From Bacteroidales bacterium (GTDB lineage: Bacteria; Bacteroidota; Bacteroidia; Bacteroidales; Bacteroidaceae), in contig SFEK01000084.1 in the NCBI GenBank assembly GCA_004557285.1, forward strand, positions 1 through 8,760: DNA of 8,760 bases, given 5' to 3'. Positions 1 through 7,607 of this stretch are shown one piece after another. Made by a program: the position numbers and the translations under genes. The notes beneath the pieces were generated by a model. The model was given only the letters and a program-made list of their open reading frames with translations. It had not been told where the DNA came from and did no database searches. How positions within the stretch are numbered: the first letter of the stretch is position 1; each line of letters begins with the position of its first letter.

Positions 1-30
1 CTGAATGATAATACTGTCTGTTTTCATTAT

Positions 31-609
31 TCATAATTTTCTCACTGCCTGACGACATTTCATTATCTCTCTTTCAGTAAGCATAGTGTTACGTCGTGTA
101 CCGCCCTTTTCTATGGTTGCCACAATCTTAAAACCACTGTACCTACATATTTCTTTCAGTGCCCTTATCGCCCCATGACTCTGATGCATCAGGATGTTCA
201 GAGGCCAGGGAGTTGTTGACGTGCTGACAAGCACGCAACGCTTGCCCTTATGCAGGGGGATCGGAATTCCGCGAGGGCTCTCGCCCATCATACCATAAAC
301 CATACGGTCAAAAAGCAGTTTCAACATTCCGGGGATGTTTCCCCAATAGCAGGGTGCGGCAATAATCATTGCCTCGCAGTCCTTAATCAACTGCAAGACA
401 CGCTGTGCATCATCTTCAGGCAGCATACAGAAGCCTTTTGTCCTACATTGCATGCAAGCCAAACAAGGCTTAACATGCAGATTCTGTACCTCTATCACAT
501 CCACTTCCGCCCCTTGCGCCTTAGCCTCATCAGTCATCACAGCCACCATCTGCGCAATATTACCCCTCTTCCGTGGGCTTGCATTGATTATCAGTATTTT
601 CTTTGTCAT
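31..609 (-). CDS. Iron-sulfur flavoprotein-like NAD(P)H-dependent FMN reductase family protein
   Basis: This is a 192-residue flavodoxin-fold protein, probably a cytoplasmic electron carrier or FMN-dependent reductase; its substrate is unknown. It opens with a beta strand and the FMN phosphate loop (NASPRKRGN, residues 9-17), and carries a second flavin-side segment APCYWGNIPG (residues 85-94). Between them lies C49-x2-C52-x2-C55-x5-C61. This matches the compact cysteine motif that binds a 4Fe-4S cluster in archaeal iron-sulfur flavoprotein (Isf), so a cluster is plausible but not proven. The frame stays open upstream to 732, but family alignment starts at MTKKILI, and this ATG (607-609) has an AGGA-like site a few bases before it, so I place the start there. 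It is divergent from the thiamine operon. It could instead be a plain quinone or nitro reductase. Confidence 0.85.
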   Translation of the reverse strand: MTKKILIINASPRKRGNIAQMVAVMTDEAKAQGAEVDVIEVQNLHVKPCLACMQCRTKGFCMLPEDDAQRVLQLIKDCEAMIIAAPCYWGNIPGMLKLLFDRMVYGMMGESPRGIPIPLHKGKRCVLVSTSTTPWPLNILMHQSHGAIRALKEICRYSGFKIVATIEKGGTRRNTMLTEREIMKCRQAVRKL

Positions 610-854
610 TGACTTCCTATCTGAAATTTTCGCATGCAAAGTCACCAATTTTTCTCTCATTTCATTTGTAAAAAACGGACAATTATCGATGCAAAAGTAG
701 ATGGACTCCAAAAAATGGAAAATCCCCTTCATACGGCATTTTTATCCCATCAATGTGGTACAAGAGCGACAACTATTAAACATACTTAAACGGAGGATAT
801 TTTTTCAGCCATAGACAGTGGCCAAATGAAAAAGAATCCGCAATTTTGTCGTCC
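610..854. other. Divergent intergenic region between flavoprotein gene and thiamine leader
   Basis: This 245-bp AT-rich stretch must hold the promoter of the thiamine operon. No plus-strand site matches fully. TATTTTTT (798-805) and CAATTTTG (841-848) each differ by one base from TAnnTTTG, and neither has a TTTG at the right distance upstream. The second would start the RNA almost exactly at the first stem of the riboswitch. The open frames crossing the region have no recognisable protein character, and I see no gene here. Confidence 0.5.
692..722 (-). promoter_or_regulatory. Candidate Bacteroidota-type promoter for the flavoprotein gene
   Basis: On the minus strand, TACTTTTG (692-699) fits the Bacteroidota -7 consensus TAnnTTTG exactly. 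A TTTT (719-722) sits 19 bases upstream where TTTG is expected, giving three of four matches. Transcription would start near 685 and leave a leader of about 76 nt before the ATG at 609. This is a match by eye to a known consensus; no transcript data are available. Confidence 0.5.
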
Positions 855-973
855 AGATAACGGGGTGCTGAACCTGACGCGTGTGCAAGCATTTTGCTGC
901 GCACTTCAAGTCCGGGTGATGCTGAGATTATACCCACAGACCTGATGCAGATAATGCTGCCGTAGGAATATCT
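855..973 (+). ncRNA. TPP riboswitch (THI element) with extended P3 arm
   Basis: The thiamine pyrophosphate aptamer sits ahead of thiS. The conserved blocks appear in order: GGGGTGC (862-868), CTGAGATTATACCC (922-935) and CCTGATGCAGATAATGCTGCCGTAGGA (blocks within 941-967). P1 is AGATA (855-859) with TATCT (969-973). P2 is GGGT (863-866) with ACCC (932-935). P4 is CCT (941-943) with AGG (964-966). P5 is GCAG (947-950) with CTGC (957-960). Between P2 and CTGAGA, P3 is long: GC/GC (867-868 and 921-922), then ACCTG with CGGGT (872-876 and 913-917), capped by a hairpin at 881-904. Bound TPP is expected to switch off the downstream thiamine genes. Confidence 0.93.
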
Positions 974-1119
974 CGATAACACAACCTCCCTCGAGGAGAA
1001 GACTCATCCTCCAACATTGGGAGAGAGTCTGATGCGTGTCCCCGTTTTGAAGTGAACAGCCCTTCAAAGTGGGGACGAATTGTATATATACGGATAGATT
1101 ATAAAGATACAGTAAGCAT
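974..1119 (+). promoter_or_regulatory. Thiamine operon leader: riboswitch expression platform with three hairpins
   Basis: Between the aptamer and thiS lie three possible stems. CTCC/GGAG pairs 986-989 with 995-998. AGACTC/GAGTCT pairs 1000-1005 with 1025-1030, with an inner CTCC/GGAG stem (1009-1012 with 1020-1023). A 15-bp stem pairs 1038-1052 with 1062-1076, with a 9-nt loop and two G-T pairs. GAGGA (993-997) can alternatively pair with TCCTC (1007-1011), giving a mutually exclusive fold. The strong third stem has no T-run after it (the following bases are GAATTGTATATATA), so simple intrinsic termination is not clear. Translational control or a Bacteroidota-type attenuator are both possible. 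Confidence 0.6.
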
Positions 1120-1323
1120 ATGAACTATACAATTAAAATCAACAATCAGGACAGGGAAACCAGTGCCTGTGATCTCCTCCAGTTGTCAGAAGAGTTGCAA
1201 CTGCCGGAAAAGGGAGTGGCCATAGCAGTGAACGGTCGTATCTTGCCACGAGGCGAGTGGAAAGGGTATGCCTTAAAAGCACAAGACAACATTACGGTGG
1301 TAAAGGCTGCCTTTGGAGGATAA
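1120..1323 (+). CDS. thiS: Sulfur carrier protein ThiS
   Basis: ThiS is a 67-residue ubiquitin-like sulfur carrier. Its C-terminal glycine is adenylated by ThiF and converted to a thiocarboxylate that supplies sulfur to ThiG for thiazole formation. The length is normal for the family, the central VAIAVNGRILPR segment (residues 33-44) is typical, and the protein ends in AAFGG with the essential terminal Gly-Gly. It is the first gene after the TPP riboswitch. The ATG at 1120 is the natural start; there is no clear Shine-Dalgarno sequence, as is common in Bacteroidota. A 122-bp gap separates it from thiG, where relatives, as I recall them, carry thiE. Confidence 0.95.
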   Translation: MNYTIKINNQDRETSACDLLQLSEELQLPEKGVAIAVNGRILPRGEWKGYALKAQDNITVVKAAFGG

Positions 1324-1445
1324 CAGCCTGATACCGTTATCGGCCACCCTACGAAACTCCACCGGCCGGCTCAGGATCTGTGCAGGAAGGTTGGAGCCAC
1401 ATTTCAGCGAACAAATAAAACAAGAAGAACAAAATAGAAAATAGG
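1324..1445 (+). other. Non-coding thiS-thiG gap with hairpin
   Basis: This 122-bp gap lies inside an otherwise compact operon and contains no convincing reading frame. CTCCACC (1357-1363) pairs with GGTTGGAG (1389-1396), with one bulged T. GGCTC (1368-1372) can alternatively pair with GAGCC (1394-1398). The 3' part is A-rich up to the thiG start, which is typical of Bacteroidota translation initiation regions. The structure could be a processing site, a partial attenuator, or the scar of a lost thiE gene. None of these is shown by the sequence. Confidence 0.45.
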
Positions 1446-2240
1446 ATGAATGACAAACTGATAATTGCCGGAAGGCAATTCAATTCAAGATTATTCCTGG
1501 GAACAGGTAAATTCAGCGACAATAGTCTGATGACAGAAGCTATCAAGGCTTCGGAAACAGAGATGGTAACAGTTGCTATGAAGCGGGTGGAACTCTCTGA
1601 CGATAATGACGACCTGCTTAGGCACGTGACACAGAATCCCAACATACAGTTGCTGCCCAACACAAGCGGCGTACGCGATGCCGAAGAGGCGGTATTCGCA
1701 GCACAGATGGCCAGAGAGGCCTTCGGCACCAACTGGCTGAAACTGGAGATACACCCTGATCCCAGGTATCTGCTGCCCGACTCGGTAGAGACACTGAAGG
1801 CTACCGAACGATTAGTGAAGATGGGCTTCGTGGTTCTGCCCTACTGTCAGGCCGACCCCACCCTGTGCAAACATTTGGAAGAGGCTGGAGCAGCTACCGT
1901 GATGCCCCTGGCTGCACCTATTGGCACCAACAAGGGACTGCGCATGAAGGATTTCCTGCAAATCATCATCGAACAAGCCACTGTTCCCGTAGTGGTGGAT
2001 GCCGGTATAGGAGCCCCAAGCCATGCTGCTGAAGCGATGGAAATGGGGGCTGACTGCGTGTTGGTGAACACGGCCATCGCCGTGGCAGCTGACCCTGTAA
2101 AGATGGCAGACGCCTTCCGCATGGCCGTCATAGCAGGACGTATGGCATACGAGGCAGGGCTGGGAGCCGTCAGCGACTGCGCCATGGCGACATCACCCCT
2201 GACAGCATTTTTGGACAATACAGGCAATACTCCCATCTAA
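1446..2240 (+). CDS. thiG: Thiazole synthase ThiG
   Basis: ThiG is a cytoplasmic TIM-barrel enzyme that condenses 1-deoxy-D-xylulose 5-phosphate, dehydroglycine and the ThiS thiocarboxylate into the thiazole phosphate of thiamine. The protein has 264 residues, close to the usual 255-265. The Schiff-base lysine is K99 in NWLKLE, equivalent to K96 of the Bacillus enzyme. Other family blocks are FLGTGKF (17-23), VLPYCQADP, PLAAPIGTN and VPVVVDAGIGAPSHAAEAM, and the phosphate-binding end VLVNTAIAVAADP. The ATG at 1446 follows ATAGG and gives the standard N-terminus. It lies 15 bp from thiC, consistent with one transcript. Nothing in the sequence suggests loss of function. Confidence 0.97.
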   Translation: MNDKLIIAGRQFNSRLFLGTGKFSDNSLMTEAIKASETEMVTVAMKRVELSDDNDDLLRHVTQNPNIQLLPNTSGVRDAEEAVFAAQMAREAFGTNWLKLEIHPDPRYLLPDSVETLKATERLVKMGFVVLPYCQADPTLCKHLEEAGAATVMPLAAPIGTNKGLRMKDFLQIIIEQATVPVVVDAGIGAPSHAAEAMEMGADCVLVNTAIAVAADPVKMADAFRMAVIAGRMAYEAGLGAVSDCAMATSPLTAFLDNTGNTPI

Positions 2241-2255
2241 CACCCTTGTACCATC

Positions 2256-3924
<1,669 letters not shown>

Positions 3925-3944
<20 letters not shown>

Positions 3945-4722
3945 CCGCTATTCCAGGCACCTATTGCTGGAGGGATTCGGCAAGGAGGGACAAGAGAGAC
4001 TGACAAAGGGTAAAGTGCTCATTGTGGGAGCCGGAGGACTCGGCTCCCCTTGCGCACTCTACCTGGCGGCAGCAGGTGTGGGTTGCATCGCACTGGCAGA
4101 CGGCGACATCGTCTCGCTGTCCAACCTACAGAGACAGGTGATACACTACACCTCCGATGTGGGCAGGGAAAAGGTGGATTCCGCTTCCGATAAGCTGAAG
4201 AGCCTGAATCCGGACATCGAGATCCGGACATACGACACCTTCCTCACCCAGAAAAATGCGCTGAGCCTGGTGAAAGAGTATGACTTCATTGTGGACTGTA
4301 CAGATTCGTACGCATCGAAATACCTGGTGAACGATGCCTGCATACTGGCTGGCAAGCCCTTCTGCTGCGGAGGTGTGCTACGATACGGAGGACAGGTGAT
4401 GACACACATACCGGGCTCTGCATGCTACAGATGCCTCTTTCCCGAACCACCTGCCGAGGATGACGTGGAGACATGCTCCACAGTGGGTGTGCTGGGAGCT
4501 GCCGTAGGCATTATGGGGTGCATACAGGCTGCCGAAGTCATCAAGTACCTGACGCACACGGGAACACTGCTCACCGACTGCCTGTTGACATTCGACTCTT
4601 TGGGCATGGATTTCCAGCGCATAGCCTTACAGCACAACCGGGCATGCCCCATCTGTGGCGACTCACCCTCGATACACACCCTGAAGGAGTATTCCTTCAT
4701 GCCTTGTACAGAGAAGGGTTGA
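3925..4722 (+). CDS. thiF: ThiS adenylyltransferase ThiF
   Basis: This is an E1-like enzyme of the ThiF/MoeB/HesA family that adenylates the ThiS C-terminus with ATP. It has 265 residues. The nucleotide loop is GAGGLG (35-40). The DGDIVSLSNLQRQ block (59-71) holds the ATP-contacting residues, and D127 in VDCTDS corresponds to the catalytic aspartate of MoeB. Zinc ligands are the pairs C167/C170 (CYRC) and C241/C244 (CPIC). C184 in ETCSTVG matches the conserved cysteine of ThiF and MoeB. No rhodanese domain is fused, so it is ThiF-like rather than MoeBR-like. Position in the operon, between thiC and thiH, makes ThiS the likely partner; MoaD activation cannot be excluded. Confidence 0.94.
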
Positions 4723-4774
4723 GACCCAAGATACGATACATGATACATTATATAAATATAAAACAACAAGTAAG

Positions 4775-5908
4775 ATGTTCAGCGAAGAATTACAACATAT
4801 AAGCTGGGAAGAGACGACCGAGCGCATATCCTCGAAGACCGATGCGGATGTACGCAGAGCACTCGGCAAACAGCACTGCGATGTAGAGGATTTCATGGCA
4901 CTGCTCTCCCCGGCAGCCGAGCCGTACTTAGAGACCATGGCACGACTCTCACGGAAATATACAGAGGAACGCTTTGGCAGAACCATGTCAATGTTCATTC
5001 CGCTATACATCACCAACTCCTGTGCCAACAGCTGCGTGTACTGCGGCTTCCACAGGCAGAATCCTATGGCACGCACCATACTCACACAAAGTCAGATAGA
5101 AGACGAATACAAGGCCATCAAACGCCTTGCCCCCTTCGAGAACATACTGCTCGTCACAGGTGAGAATCCGGCCAAGGCAGGTGTACCCTATTTGGCAAGT
5201 GCAATCGATACGGCTAAACGCTATTTCAGCAATATCAAGATTGAGGTAATGCCCCTCGACACCGAGGAGTATCGCACACTTGCCCAGCACGGAATGAACG
5301 GTGTCATCTGCTTCCAGGAGACATACCACCGTGCGAATTACAAACTGTACCACCCGGCAGGCAGGAAATCGGACTTCCAGTGGAGATGCGACGGATTCGA
5401 CCGTATGGGAATGGCCGGAGTCCACAGCATAGGAATGGGCGTGCTGATAGGACTTGAGAAGGAGTGGCGAACAGACATTACCATGATGGCCTACCACCTG
5501 AGGTACCTGCAAAAGCATTACTGGAGAACGAAGTACAGTGTCAATTTTCCACGTATGCGTCCGGCACAGAACGAAGGATTCCAGCCATCGTGCTACATGA
5601 CTGACCGTCAACTGGCACAGACTACCTTTGCCATGAGAATCTTCGACCATGATGTGGACATCAGTTACTCGACACGTGAACCTGCCTACATACGTGATAA
5701 TATGTGTACACTGGGTGTTACGACCATGTCCGCCGAAAGCAAGGTTAATCCAGGAGGTTACTATACCTATCCGCAGGCTTTGGAGCAGTTCACCGTGAAT
5801 GATGAACGCACTGCGGCTGAGATCGGAAAAAGACTGAGAGAACTGGGACGCGAACCCGTCTGGAAGGACTGGGATGCAAGTTTCGATCTGAAACCCAATA
5901 ATATATAA
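4775..5908 (+). CDS. thiH: 2-iminoacetate synthase (tyrosine lyase) ThiH
   Basis: ThiH is a radical SAM lyase that cleaves tyrosine to p-cresol and 2-iminoacetate (dehydroglycine), which ThiG uses for the thiazole. The length, 377 residues, matches the Escherichia coli enzyme. The cluster motif C83-x3-C87-x2-C90 lies in NSCANSCVYCGF. The segments LLVTGENP, VMPLDTEEY and GMGVLIGLE are typical of the family, followed by the ThiH C-terminal region. The enzyme is oxygen-sensitive; using it instead of the glycine oxidase ThiO fits an anaerobe. It starts 52 bp after thiF, in an AT-rich spacer with several GATAC repeats. It is the last gene of the operon, ending shortly before a strong hairpin. Confidence 0.97.
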   Translation: MFSEELQHISWEETTERISSKTDADVRRALGKQHCDVEDFMALLSPAAEPYLETMARLSRKYTEERFGRTMSMFIPLYITNSCANSCVYCGFHRQNPMARTILTQSQIEDEYKAIKRLAPFENILLVTGENPAKAGVPYLASAIDTAKRYFSNIKIEVMPLDTEEYRTLAQHGMNGVICFQETYHRANYKLYHPAGRKSDFQWRCDGFDRMGMAGVHSIGMGVLIGLEKEWRTDITMMAYHLRYLQKHYWRTKYSVNFPRMRPAQNEGFQPSCYMTDRQLAQTTFAMRIFDHDVDISYSTREPAYIRDNMCTLGVTTMSAESKVNPGGYYTYPQALEQFTVNDERTAAEIGKRLRELGREPVWKDWDASFDLKPNNI

Positions 5909-5914
5909 AACGTA

Positions 5915-5949
5915 TACGTAACGTGAGTTCGTCGAACTCACGTTACGTA
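5915..5949. terminator. Strong hairpin between convergent thiH and fucO, probable bidirectional terminator
   Basis: The 17-base arms 5915-5931 and 5933-5949 are perfectly complementary around the single T5932; allowing for a realistic loop, about 15-16 pairs form. The hairpin lies 6 bp after the thiH stop and 55 bp after the fucO stop. On the minus strand it is followed, after CG, by TTTTATATATT, a fair U-tract for the fucO transcript. On the plus strand no T-run follows, so termination of the thiamine operon by this element is less certain. Confidence 0.75.
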
Positions 5950-6004
5950 CAGTTGCCAAAAAACTCGGACATAAGTAATGACCAAGCTCAGCCTTAAATA
6001 ATGA

Positions 6005-7159
6005 TTAAAGGACCTTCTTATAAAGAGCTACGATATCATCACGAGTCACCTTGCGAGGATTACCTGGGGTACAGACATCGGCAATGGCCTGATCTGCCAA
6101 CGCATCGATATCTTTCTCATAGATGCCAATCTCGGAGAGATGCTGTGGGATACCCACCTCAACGGCAAGAGCACGAACAGCATCACAAGCAGCCTGAGCA
6201 GCCTCTATCTGGGTCATTCCCTCCTTATAAGCACCCATGGCCTTGGCAATCTCCACATACTTCTCACGGCAGACTGGAGCGTTGAACTCCATGATCGTTG
6301 GGAGAAGGAGTGCATTGGCAACACCATGAGGAATGTTGTGCAATGATCCCATTGGATGAGCCATGCCGTGAACCACTCCGAGACCTACATTTGAGAAGGC
6401 CATACCAGCTACATACTGAGCTAATGCCATACCTTCACGTCCCTTAGGATTCTGTGGGTCAAATACTGCCAGACGCAGATACTTATTGATCAGGCGGATT
6501 GCTTCAATCTCGAACATATCAGAAAGTTCCCAGGCTGCCTTGGTGATATAGCCCTCAATAGCATGGGTAAGTGCGTCAAGGCCAGTAGCGGCAGTCGTAC
6601 CTTTTGGCAATGAGTACATCAGTTCTGCATCAATGATTGAGCAACATGGAATATCGTTAGGATCTACACATACCATCTTCTTGTGTTTCTCCTCATCGAT
6701 GATTACATAGTTGATGGTTGTCTCAGCAGCTGTACCTGCTGTAGTTGGGAAGGCAATGATTGGTACGCTCTTCTTCTTGGTAGGGGCCACACCTTCGAGG
6801 CTGACGACATCGCTGAACTCAGGATTGTTGGTCACAATGCCGATGCCTTTAGCAGTATCCATGCTCGAACCACCGCCGATGGCTACCAGGAAGTCCGCCT
6901 TTGCCTCAGCGAAAGCCTTGACACCATTCTTTACATTGGTGACGGTTGGGTTAGGTACTACTTCATCATAAATATCGTAAGCAATGCCTGCAGCATCCAT
7001 GACATCAGTCACCATCTTGCAGACACCGAACTGCACAAGGCCCTTATCGGTTACGACCAATGCCTTCTTGAAGCCAAGACGCTCTACTACGGCAGGAAGT
7101 TCTTTGCGCGAACCAGCACCGAAATAACTCAATTCGTTAAGTATGAAACGATTCACCAT
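6005..7159 (-). CDS. fucO: Lactaldehyde reductase / propanediol oxidoreductase (iron-containing alcohol dehydrogenase)
   Basis: This group III iron-dependent alcohol dehydrogenase of 384 residues closely follows Escherichia coli FucO over its whole length, for example NNPEF, TTAGTAAE, LTHAIEGYIT and QYVAGMAFSNVGLG. FucO reduces lactaldehyde from fucose or rhamnose breakdown to 1,2-propanediol with NADH. The NAD loop is GGGS (95-98). Metal ligands are D195, H199, H264 and H278. The ATG at 7159 gives the family N-terminus MVNRFILNE and is preceded by an AT-rich leader. No fucose or rhamnose gene lies beside it and it appears to be transcribed alone, so its substrate could be another small aldehyde or alcohol. 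It converges on thiH and shares the intergenic hairpin. Confidence 0.9.
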   Translation of the reverse strand: MVNRFILNELSYFGAGSRKELPAVVERLGFKKALVVTDKGLVQFGVCKMVTDVMDAAGIAYDIYDEVVPNPTVTNVKNGVKAFAEAKADFLVAIGGGSSMDTAKGIGIVTNNPEFSDVVSLEGVAPTKKKSVPIIAFPTTAGTAAETTINYVIIDEEKHKKMVCVDPNDIPCCSIIDAELMYSLPKGTTAATGLDALTHAIEGYITKAAWELSDMFEIEAIRLINKYLRLAVFDPQNPKGREGMALAQYVAGMAFSNVGLGVVHGMAHPMGSLHNIPHGVANALLLPTIMEFNAPVCREKYVEIAKAMGAYKEGMTQIEAAQAACDAVRALAVEVGIPQHLSEIGIYEKDIDALADQAIADVCTPGNPRKVTRDDIVALYKKVL

Positions 7160-7438
7160 TTTAGTAATATATTTTTTAGATATTAGATTAATCCTTATTT
7201 TTCACTTATATTAGTATTGCAATACAAAACAAGCATAAATCGAACTGGACTGGGTAAAGTTACAAATAAAATCTGAAAAACTCACACCTTTTATTGGTAA
7301 AGTTGATTTCATACGAACGCTGGCTAATGATAGCTTTGCTCTCAATGCCCATGAGCGACCACTATAGAAGTACGGTTACATGCTCCTTGAACATAGGTTG
7401 GGATCTCGTTTGATAGGATATTCATAGGTATGTTGCAT
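7160..7438. promoter_or_regulatory. fucO upstream region with palindrome and direct repeat
   Basis: This AT-rich region contains no gene. GTATTGCAATAC (7214-7225) is a perfect 12-bp palindrome lying 55 bp upstream of the fucO start, a plausible operator. GGTAAAGTT occurs at 7253-7261 and again at 7296-7304. On the minus strand TATGCTTG (7230-7237) is one base off the Bacteroidota -7 box, without a well-spaced -33 box. A CGTTTGAT at 7407-7414 resembles one arm of the tandem repeats that follow. The regulatory role is inference. Confidence 0.4.
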
Positions 7439-7503
7439 GCCGTCAAACGATTGTTTGACGGCTGTCAGGCGACTGTCTGATGTCCGTCAGGCGATCGTTT
7501 GAC
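7439..7503. repeat. Three tandem 22-bp self-complementary repeats
   Basis: Units at 7442-7459, 7464-7481 and 7486-7503 read GTCAAACGATTGTTTGAC, GTCAGGCGACTGTCTGAT and GTCAGGCGATCGTTTGAC, with an exact period of 22 bp. Each is a 7-bp stem with a four-base loop of the form GAYY. The first unit extends to 10-bp arms (7439-7448 with 7453-7462). All differences between units keep pairing through G-U wobbles if the plus strand is transcribed, but would give A-C mismatches in minus-strand RNA. The block lies between the KdpD-like gene and fucO, both on the minus strand. The function is not known to me. Confidence 0.8.
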
Positions 7504-7530
7504 GACGTCCGGACACCCTTTGATTATCTA

Positions 7531-7586
7531 TTCAAGAGTGATAGCAATAGGCTGCCTTATGAGAGGTGTTTGGTATCACACTTGAA
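7531..7586. repeat. Imperfect inverted repeat downstream of the KdpD-like gene
   Basis: TTCAAGAGTGATA (7531-7543) pairs with TATCACACTTGAA (7574-7586), with 12 of 13 positions complementary and one A-A mismatch. The 30-base loop contains a smaller ATAGG/CCTTAT stem with one bulged base. It starts 22 bp beyond the stop codon of the KdpD-like gene on the minus strand, so it may be its transcript end. No T-run follows on either strand, so it is not a classical intrinsic terminator. Confidence 0.55.
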
Positions 7587-7607
7587 AAGGGCTTTACTCT
7601 CTTTGTA

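Noticed and set aside
610..732. A 41-codon N-terminal extension of the flavoprotein in frame
   Set aside because: It has no family similarity, covers the best promoter match, and the internal ATG at 607-609 has a ribosome-binding-like site and gives the standard N-terminus.
905..970. A short TPP aptamer starting at GGGTG (914-918) with almost no P3
   Set aside because: It leaves no P1 stem; the upstream GGGGTGC with AGATA/TATCT gives a complete fold.
1324..1445. A thiE remnant in the thiS-thiG gap
   Set aside because: No translated frame shows any thiamine phosphate synthase motif that I can recognise; absence is noted but a relic cannot be shown.
4730..4746. Three GATAC copies in the thiF-thiH spacer
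   Set aside because: The units are five bases long in AT-rich DNA and do not form a consistent period; probably chance.
5003..5959. A 318-residue minus-strand open frame over thiH that even spans the intergenic hairpin
   Set aside because: It is the shadow of thiH with no family features.
7439..7503. A CRISPR array
   Set aside because: The spacing between units is only 4 bp and the units are themselves hairpins; there are no spacers and no cas genes.
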